A DNA stretch of 64,000 bases from Planosporangium mesophilum (GCF_016863255.1 NZ_BOON01000043.1:25745-89744), one strand, 5' to 3'; shown: positions 9,091 to 16,846, numbered from the stretch's first letter. The notes: a model not told the origin generated them from the sequence alone. A program made the numbers and translations.

Positions 9091-10028
9091 GCGACGAGCT
9101 GTTGAGCGCCGGGGCCGCCGCCCGCCGCCTCGGGGTTGCGGTCACGACGCTGCGCAGCTGGCACCAGCGGTACGGGCTGGGCCCGAGCGGGCACGAGCAC
9201 GGCCACCATCGCCGCTACACCGGCGACGACCTCGCCCGGCTGGTACTGATGCAGCGCCTCGTCACGGCGGGCGTGGCGCCGGCCGAGGCGGCCCGGTGGG
9301 CCCGTCGGTCACCGCGGGACGCGCCGGTGCCGGCGCCGTCACCCGGGTCGGCACTGAACCCGGCCGCGCGCAGCGGTGGCGGTTACACCCTCGCCCTCGG
9401 CGACGCCGACCCTGCCGCGCGGGGGCTCGCACGCGCCGCGCTGCGGCTGGACGTGCTCGCCGTACGCGATCTCGTGGCGGCCGCCGTCGCCGACCGGGGC
9501 GTCGTCGGCGCCTGGGACGAGGTGCTGTGCCCGGTACTTGTCGCGCTCGGGGTACGGGCCGCGGCCGCGGCGGAGCTGGTGGAGGTCGAGCACGCGCTGT
9601 CGGGCTGCGTCTCGGCGGTGTTCGCGTCACTGGCGTCCGCGCCGTCTGCCCAGCCGGCGCGCGAGCGTCCGGTACGCATCCTGCTCGCCTGTGCCGACGA
9701 GGAGCAGCACAGCCTGCCGACCGAGGCGCTCGCCGCCGCGCTCGCCGAGCGCGGCATACCGTCCCGTGTGCTCGGTGCCCGGGTACCTCCGACCGCGCTA
9801 CGCGCCGCGGTACGTCGGACCGGGCCGGTCGCCGTCCTGCTCTGGGCCCATTCCATCGCCACCGCCGACCCGGCCCAGTTGAACGGTCTGCTGTCCGGCC
9901 GCGGGCGTCCCGCCGTCGTCGCCGCGGGCGGACCCGGCTGGGACGCCGCCACCGTTCCGTCCGGTGTGGTGCTGCCCGCGACCCTCGTCGAAGCGGTCGA
10001 ACTCTTCGTCGCCGCAGCTCATTCCTAG
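9087..10028 (+). CDS. MerR-family regulator with cobalamin-binding-like domain (CarH/LitR type)
   Basis: A 313-residue protein starting at a GTG that overlaps the idi stop. Residues 5-72 are a MerR helix-turn-helix (AARRLGVAVTTLRSWHQRYG, then HRRYTGDDLARL). Residues about 100-185 and 195-310 match the two-part B12-binding region of CarH/LitR photoregulators, which repress carotenoid genes in the dark. Glu167-His168 and the cobalt-ligand-like His207 (EEQHSLP) are kept. The Trp of the W-x9-EH motif is Ala157 and the Gly of ExHxxG is Pro210. It may therefore bind B12 poorly or not respond to light as CarH does. Control of crtB/crtI is inferred from operon context. Confidence 0.85.
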   Translation: MSDELLSAGAAARRLGVAVTTLRSWHQRYGLGPSGHEHGHHRRYTGDDLARLVLMQRLVTAGVAPAEAARWARRSPRDAPVPAPSPGSALNPAARSGGGYTLALGDADPAARGLARAALRLDVLAVRDLVAAAVADRGVVGAWDEVLCPVLVALGVRAAAAAELVEVEHALSGCVSAVFASLASAPSAQPARERPVRILLACADEEQHSLPTEALAAALAERGIPSRVLGARVPPTALRAAVRRTGPVAVLLWAHSIATADPAQLNGLLSGRGRPAVVAAGGPGWDAATVPSGVVLPATLVEAVELFVAAAHS

Positions 10029-10158
10029 CGTCGATCCGGGAGTAACGGCGGCCGCGAACGGCGTCTCCGGCGACCGCTTCTCCTAGATCGACGCAACGGG
10101 ATCAGCGCCGTGGCGCGCTCATCGGAACAGCGTGATAAATGCCTAAACCAATGTTTTA
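10028..10158. promoter_or_regulatory. inverted GATCGACGC pair and AT-rich palindrome
   Basis: GCGTCGATC at 10028-10036 and its reverse complement GATCGACGC at 10086-10094 form an inverted pair, and the second continues as the TCGACGCAA core seen upstream of crtI. At 10144-10158 lies TAAACCAATGTTTTA, a palindrome with one mismatched pair in an otherwise GC-rich region. Both sit between merR and the deacetylase and may be regulator sites. No direct evidence links them to a given protein. Confidence 0.4.
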
Positions 10159-10247
10159 ACCACCCGTACCGGGCCATAGCGCTCCTGGCCTCGCCACCCC
10201 GTACGGGATCTCTCGCGGCGGCCGCCCTCGCGTCCCTGGAGTACCGC

Positions 10248-11132
10248 ATGCCGCCTCACCGCATCCGCACATCGGCACTACTCGCCGGATTTCTCGTCGT
10301 GGTGCTCGGTACCTGGTCCGGCGACAGCTTCGGCGAACGCCCGGCCTCGAACCTGTCGAAACTTCGTGACCATTCCCAGCACCACGCGCTGAACCGGGTG
10401 GCGGTCCCGCCGACGGTCACACCGGCCGCAGCCGCGCCGGGAGCACCCCGGGCCGCGCCACCCGCCGCGATCTTCACGCCCGGCGCCGTGGCCAAGTTCA
10501 CCGGTACCGAAGGGGTGGCGCTCACCTTCGACGACGGCCCCGGCGACCAGACCCTGCCCCTGCTCAACGTGCTGCGAACCTGGGGCGTGAAGGCGACCTT
10601 CTGCTTGATCGGCTCGAACGTCCGGGAGCACCCCGATCTGGTGCGGGCGATCGTGCGCGACGGGCACAGCCTGTGCAACCACACCTGGAACCACGACCTG
10701 AACCTGGGCGCGCAGCCGCCCGACGTGATCCGCTCCGACCTCCAGCGGACCAACGACGAGATCCACCAGGCCGTGCCCGGCGTACCGATCAACTACTTCC
10801 GCCACCCGGGCGGCAACTGGACCCCGACGGCGGTGACCGTCGCCGAGGAGATGGGGATGACCTCGATCGACTGGGACACCGATCCGACCGACTGGGACAC
10901 CACCACGTACGGCGTCGGGCCGATCATGATCGATCACATCGTCTCGACCATCAAACAAGGTGCTCAGCCCGGATCGATCGTGCTGTCCCACGACGGCGGC
11001 GGCGACCGGACCAGCACCGTCGCGGCGTACGAGGCCCTCCTGCCGTACCTGATACAGGACCGGCGTCTGCACCTGGTGCCGCTGCCGACCACGGAGTACC
11101 GGCAGGTCGAGGCGGCCCCGCGGACCAAGTAG
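10248..11132 (+). CDS. exported polysaccharide deacetylase (NodB domain)
   Basis: A 294-residue CE4-family esterase that would remove acetyl groups from a cell-wall or surface glycan. The ATG at 10248 follows TGGAG and gives an N-terminal export segment (ALLAGFLVVVLGTWSG). NodB motifs occur in order: ALTFDDGPGDQ (catalytic Asp pair), LCNHTWNHDLN (His metal ligands), YFRHPGGNWTP, WDTDPTDW and IVLSHDGGG (catalytic His). All expected catalytic residues are visible, so it should be active. The preceding 219-bp gap holds AT-rich palindromic sequence and probably its promoter. Confidence 0.92.
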   Translation: MPPHRIRTSALLAGFLVVVLGTWSGDSFGERPASNLSKLRDHSQHHALNRVAVPPTVTPAAAAPGAPRAAPPAAIFTPGAVAKFTGTEGVALTFDDGPGDQTLPLLNVLRTWGVKATFCLIGSNVREHPDLVRAIVRDGHSLCNHTWNHDLNLGAQPPDVIRSDLQRTNDEIHQAVPGVPINYFRHPGGNWTPTAVTVAEEMGMTSIDWDTDPTDWDTTTYGVGPIMIDHIVSTIKQGAQPGSIVLSHDGGGDRTSTVAAYEALLPYLIQDRRLHLVPLPTTEYRQVEAAPRTK

Positions 11133-11254
11133 CGGCAGACCGGACAGCCATTTTGCAGACGGTTGGGTGGTCACGTATGCTTCACAGGCCTCCGGCGGGG
11201 CCCGGACGGGAGCTACACCGCGCGATGTCGTACGTGTGCGATGATTGCGGGGCC

Positions 11255-11327
11255 GCCCCCATCGTCTAGCGGCCCAGGACGCCGCCCTTTCAAGGCGGTA
11301 GCACGGGTTCGAATCCCGTTGGGGGCA
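11255..11327 (+). tRNA. tRNA-Glu (TTC anticodon)
   Basis: A 73-nt cloverleaf. The acceptor strands are GCCCCCA (11255-11261) and TGGGGGC (11320-11326). The anticodon stem CCGCC/GGCGG encloses loop CTTTCAA, giving anticodon TTC. The T-arm contains GGTTCGAATCC. The 3' CCA is not encoded. It is first in a Glu-Asp-Phe tRNA cluster. Confidence 0.97.
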
Positions 11328-11364
11328 CGACAGGCCGCTATGGCAACATAGCGGCTACATACGA

Positions 11365-11438
11365 GGTCCTGTGGAGCAGTTGGAGTGCTCGCCGCCCTGT
11401 CAAGGCGGAGGTCGCGGGTTCAAGTCCCGTCAGGACCG
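11365..11438 (+). tRNA. tRNA-Asp (GTC anticodon)
   Basis: A 74-nt cloverleaf. The acceptor strands are GGTCCTG (11365-11371) and CAGGACC (11431-11437). The anticodon loop CTGTCAA within CCGCC/GGCGG gives GTC. The T-arm contains GGTTCAAGTCC. CCA is not encoded. Confidence 0.97.
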
Positions 11439-11513
11439 CAAGCGCCGTCGCCGTGCGTGAGCCCACGCGCGGCGACTCGCTTGTTCGGCAGGTACGATGT
11501 GCCGAGCAGACGA

Positions 11514-11590
11514 GGGCAGGTAGCTCAGTCGGTACGAGCGTCCGCCTGAAAAGCGGAAGGTCGGCGGTTCGACCCCGCCCCTGCCCACCA
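11514..11590 (+). tRNA. tRNA-Phe (GAA anticodon), CCA encoded
   Basis: The acceptor strands are GGGCAGG (11514-11520) and CCTGCCC (11580-11586), followed by A and an encoded CCA at 11588-11590. The anticodon loop CTGAAAA within TCCGC/GCGGA gives GAA. The T-arm contains GGTTCGACCCC. It is the last gene of the cluster and is followed by a terminator. Confidence 0.97.
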
Positions 11591-11623
11591 GGCCCTTCGC
11601 CGGGCTGACAGAGCGGTGACCAG

Positions 11624-11651
11624 CGGTGACGCAGGTCACCGTTTTTGTTTT
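11624..11651 (+). terminator. rho-independent terminator after the tRNA cluster
   Basis: The stem CGGTGAC/GTCACCG (11624-11630 and 11635-11641) has loop GCAG and a T-rich tail, TTTTTGTTTT (11642-11651). This classical form is rare in such a GC-rich genome. It fits the end of the tRNA transcript. Confidence 0.9.
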
Positions 11652-11654
11652 ACC

Positions 11655-12078
11655 GGTCGCCGACGCCCGGTCGGTCAACTCTTCGGCCCGCAGAGCAGTC
11701 GGTCACGATTCTTGCGCAGCCCCAGCGTCCACAACCTGTGGATAGAACGTGTGTACGAACGCTTCACGAGGCCGCGTTCGGCCGAACGGCTCGTCACCAT
11801 GGCCCGAACGGGTCCGTCCTGTCGCGGCACGTCACCAAAGGCCCTCGACGTCGTTCCAGATACCGGGATTACGGGAATTGTCCGCATCCCGAGTCGCCGG
11901 TCGGCCCGACCGCCGGCCAGCGGCAGGCCCTTCGTCTGCGTTCCCCGACGGACGTAGACGCGGAGCCGACGTTGGACCACCCACCATGACCGAACATCCG
12001 AGGGCAGCGCGTCCCGGTCGTCGTTAACGTGGGTGGCCCGGACATACCGTGCGATCTCAAATAGTAAGGACAAGATAG
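11655..12078. other. 424-bp region without a gene
   Basis: No reading frame here has a convincing start, family-like sequence or codon use. The stretch is less GC-rich than coding sequence around it. It probably holds the promoter of the STAS gene, whose immediate upstream bases (AGTAAGGACAAGATAG) include a plausible ribosome site. I see no repeat or conserved RNA. Confidence 0.5.
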
Positions 12079-12423
12079 GTGCAAATCGAGGAAAATCGCT
12101 CTGGCGACCCCCTCGCGTTGAGCCGGCTGAACACTGACCGCGGCACGGTTCGCCTCGCCGCGTCGGGCGAGATCGACATCTGCAACGCCGGCCGGCTGCG
12201 CGCCACGATCGAGACCATCGTCAGCGAACCGGCGACGCGACGACTGACCGTGGACTTCGCCGACCTGAACTACATCGACTCCATGGGCGTGTCCGCTCTG
12301 ATCATGGGCATGCGCCTGAGCCAGCACAACGGCACCGAGTTCGGGGTCGTCAACCCGCGCGGCGAAGTCCTCCGCGTCCTGCAGATCCTGGGCCTCGACC
12401 GGGCGCTGGCGCCCGCCGGGTAG
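12079..12423 (+). CDS. STAS-domain anti-sigma factor antagonist
   Basis: A 114-residue single STAS domain (SpoIIAA/RsbV type). Such proteins bind an anti-sigma kinase and release a sigma factor, and phosphorylation of a conserved Ser switches them off. The Ser lies in LNYIDSMGVSALIMG, with the preceding RRLTVDFADL strand. The start is GTG at 12079. No partner anti-sigma gene is adjacent. An RsbW-like ATPase is encoded 27 kb away at 38794, but pairing between them is only a guess. Confidence 0.92.
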   Translation: MQIEENRSGDPLALSRLNTDRGTVRLAASGEIDICNAGRLRATIETIVSEPATRRLTVDFADLNYIDSMGVSALIMGMRLSQHNGTEFGVVNPRGEVLRVLQILGLDRALAPAG

Positions 12424-12467
12424 CAACACACTCTGGCTGGCCTGGTGCCGAACCTCGCGCAGGGCGG

Positions 12468-12683
12468 CTACGGCGGACCGGCCGGTGTGTCGAAGTCGCC
12501 CGCTCGAACCCCGTACAGGAAGTTCGCCCACTCCTTCTGAGAAAACGCCAGCCAGGGACCGGTCGGATCTTCCGAGTCACGTAGGTAGGCCGATGTCGGA
12601 TCATGGGCCATCTCCACACAGGCGCCGTTCGCACAGGAACGACTGCTCCGTCGCCAGGACAGACGGCCATCTCCGTCGAACAT
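12468..12683 (-). CDS. DUF397 domain protein (second of two)
   Basis: A 71-residue DUF397 protein. The ATG at 12683 is preceded by GAGGGG. Hallmark sequence includes WRRSSRSCANGACVEMA (the SxxSxxGxCVEVA family core), then YLRDSEDPTGPWLAFSQKEW. DUF397 proteins accompany XRE/DUF5753 regulators in actinobacteria, as in the whiJ-type clusters of Streptomyces, where they help control development. Here the gene lies downstream of such an XRE gene and a first DUF397 gene, separated from them by hairpins. Confidence 0.92.
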   Translation of the reverse strand: MFDGDGRLSWRRSSRSCANGACVEMAHDPTSAYLRDSEDPTGPWLAFSQKEWANFLYGVRAGDFDTPAGPP

Positions 12684-12833
12684 CCAGTCACCCCTCTCAC
12701 CGGGTTCCCACAGCCACCATAAGAAACCGGCGGAGGAAAGGACCAGATGTTCGTGAATGAACTGAGTGCGTGAAGGTTTCAGTACCGGGACGTAGCGGCG
12801 CACAACGTCATAACCCGGAGCGGCACAGCGACG

Positions 12834-12856
12834 AGGGCGCGCCGAGGGGCGCGCCC
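12834..12856 (-). terminator. hairpin downstream of the first DUF397 gene
   Basis: Arms GGGCGCGCC (12835-12843) and GGCGCGCCC (12848-12856) flank a 4-nt loop. It lies just past the stop of the DUF397 gene at 12873, so it would end that transcript before the second DUF397 gene. There is no T-tract. Confidence 0.65.
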
Positions 12857-12872
12857 CGCCTCGACGGGAAAA

Positions 12873-13070
12873 TTAATTGAACTCGCCGGCACGGATTCCG
12901 GCGACGAAGGCATCCCACTCGTCCTGATCGAACGTGAGGACCGGACCGTCGGGATCTTTTGAATCCCGCAGCAGTACATACGACTGGTCGACCTTAGCCA
13001 CCTCTATGCATGCGCCACTGGCACAGAAGCTGCTTCTGCGCCAATCCGTTGACAGACGGTTCAGGTCCAC
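12873..13070 (-). CDS. DUF397 domain protein (first of two)
   Basis: A 65-residue DUF397 protein. The GTG at 13070 was chosen because GGCGAGG lies upstream and the length then matches the family; an ATG at 13109 is possible. The core is WRRSSFCASGACIEVAKVD, followed by VLLRDSKDPDGPVLTFD and WDAFVAGIRAGEF. It is a paralogue of the next gene. The XRE regulator upstream is the expected partner, although a hairpin at 13110-13140 separates them. Confidence 0.9.
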   Translation of the reverse strand: MDLNRLSTDWRRSSFCASGACIEVAKVDQSYVLLRDSKDPDGPVLTFDQDEWDAFVAGIRAGEFN

Positions 13071-13109
13071 TCTGACCTCGCCTTCCTTCTGAAAGAGATG
13101 ACCACACAA

Positions 13110-13140
13110 AGAAGGGCGCGCCAGCCGTGACGCGCCCTTT
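13110..13140 (-). terminator. hairpin between XRE and DUF397 genes
   Basis: Arms AAGGGCGCG (13112-13120) and CGCGCCCTT (13131-13139) flank a 10-nt loop. It sits directly after the XRE stop at 13150. It would reduce read-through into the DUF397 gene, implying that gene has its own promoter or receives attenuated transcription. Confidence 0.7.
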
Positions 13141-13149
13141 ACCGGCGCG

Positions 13150-14046
13150 TCAGCCGGGATCCGTGGGACGGAACGAGGAGAGTGCGGTCTCTGCCCGCTG
13201 TTGGACGAGGCGCACGGAGTCGGCCTCGTCGTAGGCGGCTTCCCAGAGATTGTCGAAGATGACCCGATGGCGATCGATCTTCGCCCTGTCTTCCACGATC
13301 TCGTCGATGATGGAGCTTTCGCGGTACATGATCGCGTCGTCGGCGCTCAGGTTGACGATCTCGTATGACCCGAACATCGGCGGCGGCGCGTTCTCGGCGG
13401 CAAACGGCAGGATCCGGATCCTGACCCGATTCTCGCCGGCCAGCTTGACCAGGTACGTCAGCTGGTCGCCGGTCACCTGAGGGCCGCCCACCTGCCGGTA
13501 CAGCACTGACTCGTCCAACAGCAGGAAGATCTCCGGCGGGGTCTTCCGCGCGAGAAGATCATCGTGCCGGCGTAGCCGGACCTCCAGGCGCACCTTGCGG
13601 TCGGCCTCCGCGAGCTCGTCGCCGTAGCTGCGTAGGACGGCCTCCGCATACTCCGGTGTCTGCAGACGCCCGGGAATGATGGTCATGTAGAAGTGCCGGA
13701 CCGCGGTCGCGTCGGACTCGTACTGGATGAGCTGGCGCATCGCCGGAGTGATGTGGTCCCGCAGGTTCTGCGCGTCCCACCACATCTGGCGACGCCGGGA
13801 GACCCGGGCGTCGGCCACCAGATCGTCGACCCGGGCACGATCGGTTATCCCGAGATAGGAGAGCAGCGGTCGCAGGTCGTTCGCGGTGATGGAGACCTCG
13901 CCGCTCTCGATGCGCATGACCTTGCTCAGCGACCACTCCATGGCCTCGGCCACCTGGCCCTGGGTGAAACCCAGCGCCTCGCGCGCCTCGCGGATCGCGT
14001 GGCGTACGCGACGGCGCGCGATTGCTGGCGAGTCACCCGCGACCAT
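13150..14046 (-). CDS. XRE-family regulator with DUF5753 domain
   Basis: A 298-residue regulator. The ATG at 14046 follows AGAAGGTGG; an ATG at 14091 would add 15 residues. An XRE helix-turn-helix occupies about residues 15-70 (LGFTQGQVAEAMEWSLSKVM, RIESGEVSITANDLRPLL). The rest is DUF5753, with the typical VRHFYMTIIPGRLQTPEYA, LLLDESVLYRQVGG and RIRILPFAAEN. These proteins pair with DUF397 partners and are related to WhiJ. Nested palindromes lie in the upstream region and suggest self-regulation. Confidence 0.92.
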   Translation of the reverse strand: MVAGDSPAIARRRVRHAIREAREALGFTQGQVAEAMEWSLSKVMRIESGEVSITANDLRPLLSYLGITDRARVDDLVADARVSRRRQMWWDAQNLRDHITPAMRQLIQYESDATAVRHFYMTIIPGRLQTPEYAEAVLRSYGDELAEADRKVRLEVRLRRHDDLLARKTPPEIFLLLDESVLYRQVGGPQVTGDQLTYLVKLAGENRVRIRILPFAAENAPPPMFGSYEIVNLSADDAIMYRESSIIDEIVEDRAKIDRHRVIFDNLWEAAYDEADSVRLVQQRAETALSSFRPTDPG

Positions 14047-14111
14047 GCCCACCTTCTCGATCTCGGTGCGGTACCGGATCCATGCCACCACGCCGTAGCC
14101 AGATCGCGATC

Positions 14112-14172
14112 GGGATACCGAGCGTGACGGTACGCGGTGAGCGTACTCACATCTACCTATCAGCGGTATCCC
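14112..14172. promoter_or_regulatory. nested palindromes upstream of the XRE gene
   Basis: The outer inverted repeat is GGGATACCG (14112-14120) with CGGTATCCC (14164-14172). Inside it lies GTACGCGGTGAGCGTAC (14130-14146), a 6-bp inverted repeat with a 5-bp spacer. The two have nearly the same centre. The site straddles the end of the DUF6232 gene and the XRE promoter region, so it is a good candidate operator for the XRE protein. Confidence 0.5.
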
Positions 14173-14459
14173 AATGTGCCATATTGCTCGTCTCGCTCGC
14201 GCCTGCCCTCAAGCGCACGGAGCAAACCTCGCCTCACCTGCCCGAACGTGCGCATGTCGGAAGACTCGAAGAGCAGCACCTCGACGCCCTGATACCTGGC
14301 CCGAACCTGACAGCTCCGCGGCGCGAACCAGCGGAGGTGACCGGGCGCGACGTGCACGTCCTCCAGCTCGTCGATCGCGAACGTTCGAGGAGCGGGCTGG
14401 ACGACCGCGAACACCTGGTCGGTGATCACAATCTCCGGCCCCCGGTAGTAGACCGTCAT
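14160..14459 (-). CDS. DUF6232 family protein
   Basis: A 99-residue protein starting MTVYYRGPEIVITDQVFAV, the start typical of DUF6232. The ATG at 14459 is preceded by GAGAGGGGC. The middle reads FAIDELEDVHVAPGHLRWF, and the rest is a short hydrophilic C-terminus. No function is known. Members of the family commonly sit beside XRE/DUF397 pairs in actinobacteria, which fits its place immediately upstream of the XRE gene on the same strand. Confidence 0.8.
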   Translation of the reverse strand: MTVYYRGPEIVITDQVFAVVQPAPRTFAIDELEDVHVAPGHLRWFAPRSCQVRARYQGVEVLLFESSDMRTFGQVRRGLLRALEGRRERDEQYGTLGYR

Positions 14460-14932
14460 CTCCGTTGCCCCTCTCAGGTCATGCGAGGGGGATGAGGATG
14501 CGACGCCGCAGGTTCCCCGCCTCGCTTCCAGCAGAGTCGAGGGCGGCGGCGCGCCCGGTGTCAGCCGGTGCCGCCACATCTCACGCCGCAAACCCTGTTG
14601 TGTCTCACCGGTAGCGTGAGTATGCGCGGCCACATCTCTGCCTCGCCAGGCAACAAATTGCTATATCGCAGATAGCGCTATACCTGACGGTGGTCTCTCG
14701 AAAACCGTGGCGCTGCCCCGCCCCGTCCGGCGAGGCAGCGGCTCCATCGCGACTACCCGCCCACATCGGGGCCATTCTGGGCCGCCGGCCCGATCCTCAC
14801 GCCGTCCACACATGCCCCGGCTCACCGGGCGTGCGCCGCCGCTTCATGCCTCGTGCTCACCCCGCGTGGTCGGCGCACACCCCGAGCAACGAGAATCGGT
14901 GCCGGAGACGAAAACAAGATCGGGGAGTACCG
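14460..14932. other. 473-bp intergenic region with AT-rich palindrome
   Basis: No convincing gene is present. An AT-rich island at 14651-14685 contains the perfect palindrome ATAGCGCTAT (14672-14681) inside a longer TATA-flanked quasi-palindrome (14663-14683). It probably holds promoters for the divergent DUF6232 and purC genes. The base composition contrast with flanking sequence is strong. Confidence 0.45.
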
Positions 14933-15772
14933 GTGGAGCTGCTGCATTCGGGCAAGGTCCGGGACGTCTACGCCGACGGCGACGACCTGATCCTGGTCGC
15001 ATCCGACCGGGTCAGCGTGTACGACGTCGTCCTGCCCACCCCGATCCCGGACAAGGGCGCGCTGCTCACCCGGCTCTCGCTGTGGTGGTTCGACCAGCTC
15101 GCCGACCTCGTACCCAACCACATCGTGTCCGCGACCGATGTACCCGAGCGCTGGGCCGGCCGGGCCATCCGGTGCCGGCGGCTGGACATGGTTCCGGTCG
15201 AGTGCATCGCCCGCGGCTACCTGGCCGGACTGGGCCTGCGCGAGTACACCAGCACCGGCGCAATCTCCGGCGTGTCCGTACTGGCCGGGCTGGTAGAGGG
15301 TTCGAAGCTGCCCGAGCCGATCTTCACGCCGACCACCAAGGCGCCGGTCGGCGAACACGACGAGTTCATCGGCTTCGACGACGTGGTCGCCCGGACCGGC
15401 GCGGAGACCGCCGAGGCGCTGCGTGACCTCACGATCCAGGTGTACCGGCGGGGCGCCGAACTGGCCGCCGAGCGCGGCATCATCATCGCCGACACCAAGC
15501 TGGAGTTCGGCCGGGCGCCGGACGGCGCGCTGATCCTGGCGGACGAGGTGCTGACCCCCGACTCGTCGCGCTTCTGGCCGGTCGGCTCCTGGCAGCCGGG
15601 GCGGGCGCAGGACTCGTACGACAAGCAGTACGTCCGCGACTGGGCCTCGGACCCGGCGCTGGGCTGGGACAAGACCGCCCCCGGCCCCGAGATCCCGCCG
15701 GAGGTCGTCGAGGCGACCCGCGCCCGCTACGTCGAGGCGTACGAGCGACTCACCGGTGAGCGCTGGGACTGA
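14933..15772 (+). CDS. purC: phosphoribosylaminoimidazole-succinocarboxamide synthase
   Basis: A 279-residue SAICAR synthetase, which joins CAIR and aspartate with ATP in purine synthesis. The GTG at 14933 follows GGGGAG and begins at the conserved VELLHSGKVRDVYADGDD; longer upstream frames lack family sequence. Further hallmarks are VECIARGYLAGLGLREY and IIIADTKLEFGRAPDG, then ILADEVLTPDSSRFWP. Length is normal for the monofunctional enzyme. It is a dependable housekeeping anchor for the window. Confidence 0.96.
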   Translation: MELLHSGKVRDVYADGDDLILVASDRVSVYDVVLPTPIPDKGALLTRLSLWWFDQLADLVPNHIVSATDVPERWAGRAIRCRRLDMVPVECIARGYLAGLGLREYTSTGAISGVSVLAGLVEGSKLPEPIFTPTTKAPVGEHDEFIGFDDVVARTGAETAEALRDLTIQVYRRGAELAAERGIIIADTKLEFGRAPDGALILADEVLTPDSSRFWPVGSWQPGRAQDSYDKQYVRDWASDPALGWDKTAPGPEIPPEVVEATRARYVEAYERLTGERWD

Positions 15773-15792
15773 CGTGCCGTATCCTGTCGTAC

Positions 15793-16359
15793 GTGTCGAC
15801 AGGGGTCGATGTAATCGTCCGGCGGCTCTGGTGGGCCGTACCGGAGCTGATCGCCGTCGCGGTGCTCGCCGCGCTGGTGTTCCGTAGCGTCCCGGCCGAG
15901 CCGGCCCTCAGCTCTGCCGCGCTGCGTGACAGCGTCGCCGGGCGCGTCGCCGCGGCGATCGAGCGGGCGTCGCCGGCCGAGCACGCGGGCCACGGCCACG
16001 CCGTCGATCCGGACGACCGGATGCTGTGCACGGTCGAGGTGTTCGGCGTCGACCCGTCGGGGACCACCCGGCCGTCCAAGGTCACCCGCGCGTACGGGTA
16101 CTACCTGTGCGCGGTCGGCAGGCCCGGTACCCCGTACCTGGAGTCACGGTTGTCCAGCGGACCGGTCGTCGCGTCGATCAGCGACCGGGTACGGGTCACG
16201 ATGGTGGCCTCGGGTGAGAACTACCGCGAGCAGGTCCACCTGCTGATGCCGCGGTACGAGCGGCAGGCCGTTGCGGGGTTCAGCAGCCAGGACAAGCCGG
16301 CCCAGCTGCAGCGACGGTTCGAGCTGTCGGTGACCGCCGGGTCACCGGCGGCCCGCTGA
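15793..16359 (+). CDS. hypothetical membrane-anchored protein
   Basis: A 188-residue protein starting GTG at 15793, 20 bp after purC. Residues about 10-32 form a single membrane segment (AVPELIAVAVLAALVF). The rest is an extracytoplasmic domain of about 150 residues with two Cys (MLCTVEVFGV, GYYLCAVG) that could form a disulfide. I do not recognise the family. The spacing suggests co-transcription with purC, though no functional link is evident. Confidence 0.75.
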   Translation: MSTGVDVIVRRLWWAVPELIAVAVLAALVFRSVPAEPALSSAALRDSVAGRVAAAIERASPAEHAGHGHAVDPDDRMLCTVEVFGVDPSGTTRPSKVTRAYGYYLCAVGRPGTPYLESRLSSGPVVASISDRVRVTMVASGENYREQVHLLMPRYERQAVAGFSSQDKPAQLQRRFELSVTAGSPAAR

Positions 16360-16382
16360 CGCGGGCTGTGGCGGCTGGCCCG

Positions 16383-16808
16383 TCAGCGCTCGCCGCCGTC
16401 GCGGCGGCGCAGCGTCGCCACCGCCGAGCCGGCGAGGGTCATCAGGCACTGGGGCAGCTTGCCGTCGGCGATGGCAGCCCCGAACAGCGCCTCCCCGCTG
16501 GCGTCGTCGGCGTTGGCGTACGCGCTCAGGAACCGCGCCACCCACCGCTTGTCGTAGGGGGCCTCTTCGATGCCGGGGAACTCCAGCCGCCACGGTCCGG
16601 CGACTATGCCGTCACCGACCGTGGCGCCAGCCAGGCTCCACGCGACCTCGTACGCGCCGGTCACGCCGGAGCGGACCGCCGCCTTGTCGAACGCGTCGAC
16701 CACGCCGTCGCCGTCTCCGGCCAGCGCGGAGCGCAGCACGAGCGCGACGTCGTCGAACACGTCGTCCGGTTGGGCTTCCACGTTGCGCAGCGTATCCGTC
16801 ACCGTCAA
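16383..16808 (-). CDS. hypothetical protein
   Basis: A 141-residue soluble protein, mostly helical and acidic in its first half (DDVFDDVALVLRSALAGDGD). It has conserved-looking features such as GPWRLEFPGIEEAPYDKRW. No signal peptide or membrane segment. I do not recognise a named family. It is convergent with the gene at 15793 and lies 38 bp downstream of the thioesterase gene on the same strand, so the two may be co-transcribed. Confidence 0.7.
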   Translation of the reverse strand: MTVTDTLRNVEAQPDDVFDDVALVLRSALAGDGDGVVDAFDKAAVRSGVTGAYEVAWSLAGATVGDGIVAGPWRLEFPGIEEAPYDKRWVARFLSAYANADDASGEALFGAAIADGKLPQCLMTLAGSAVATLRRRDGGER

Positions 16809-16846
16809 GAACGGCAGTGTGAAGCGCCTCTCCCGCGGTCGCCGGG

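Noticed and set aside
11655..12078. Several short frames between tRNA-Phe and the STAS gene
   Set aside because: No ribosome site, conserved start or family sequence; base composition fits non-coding DNA.
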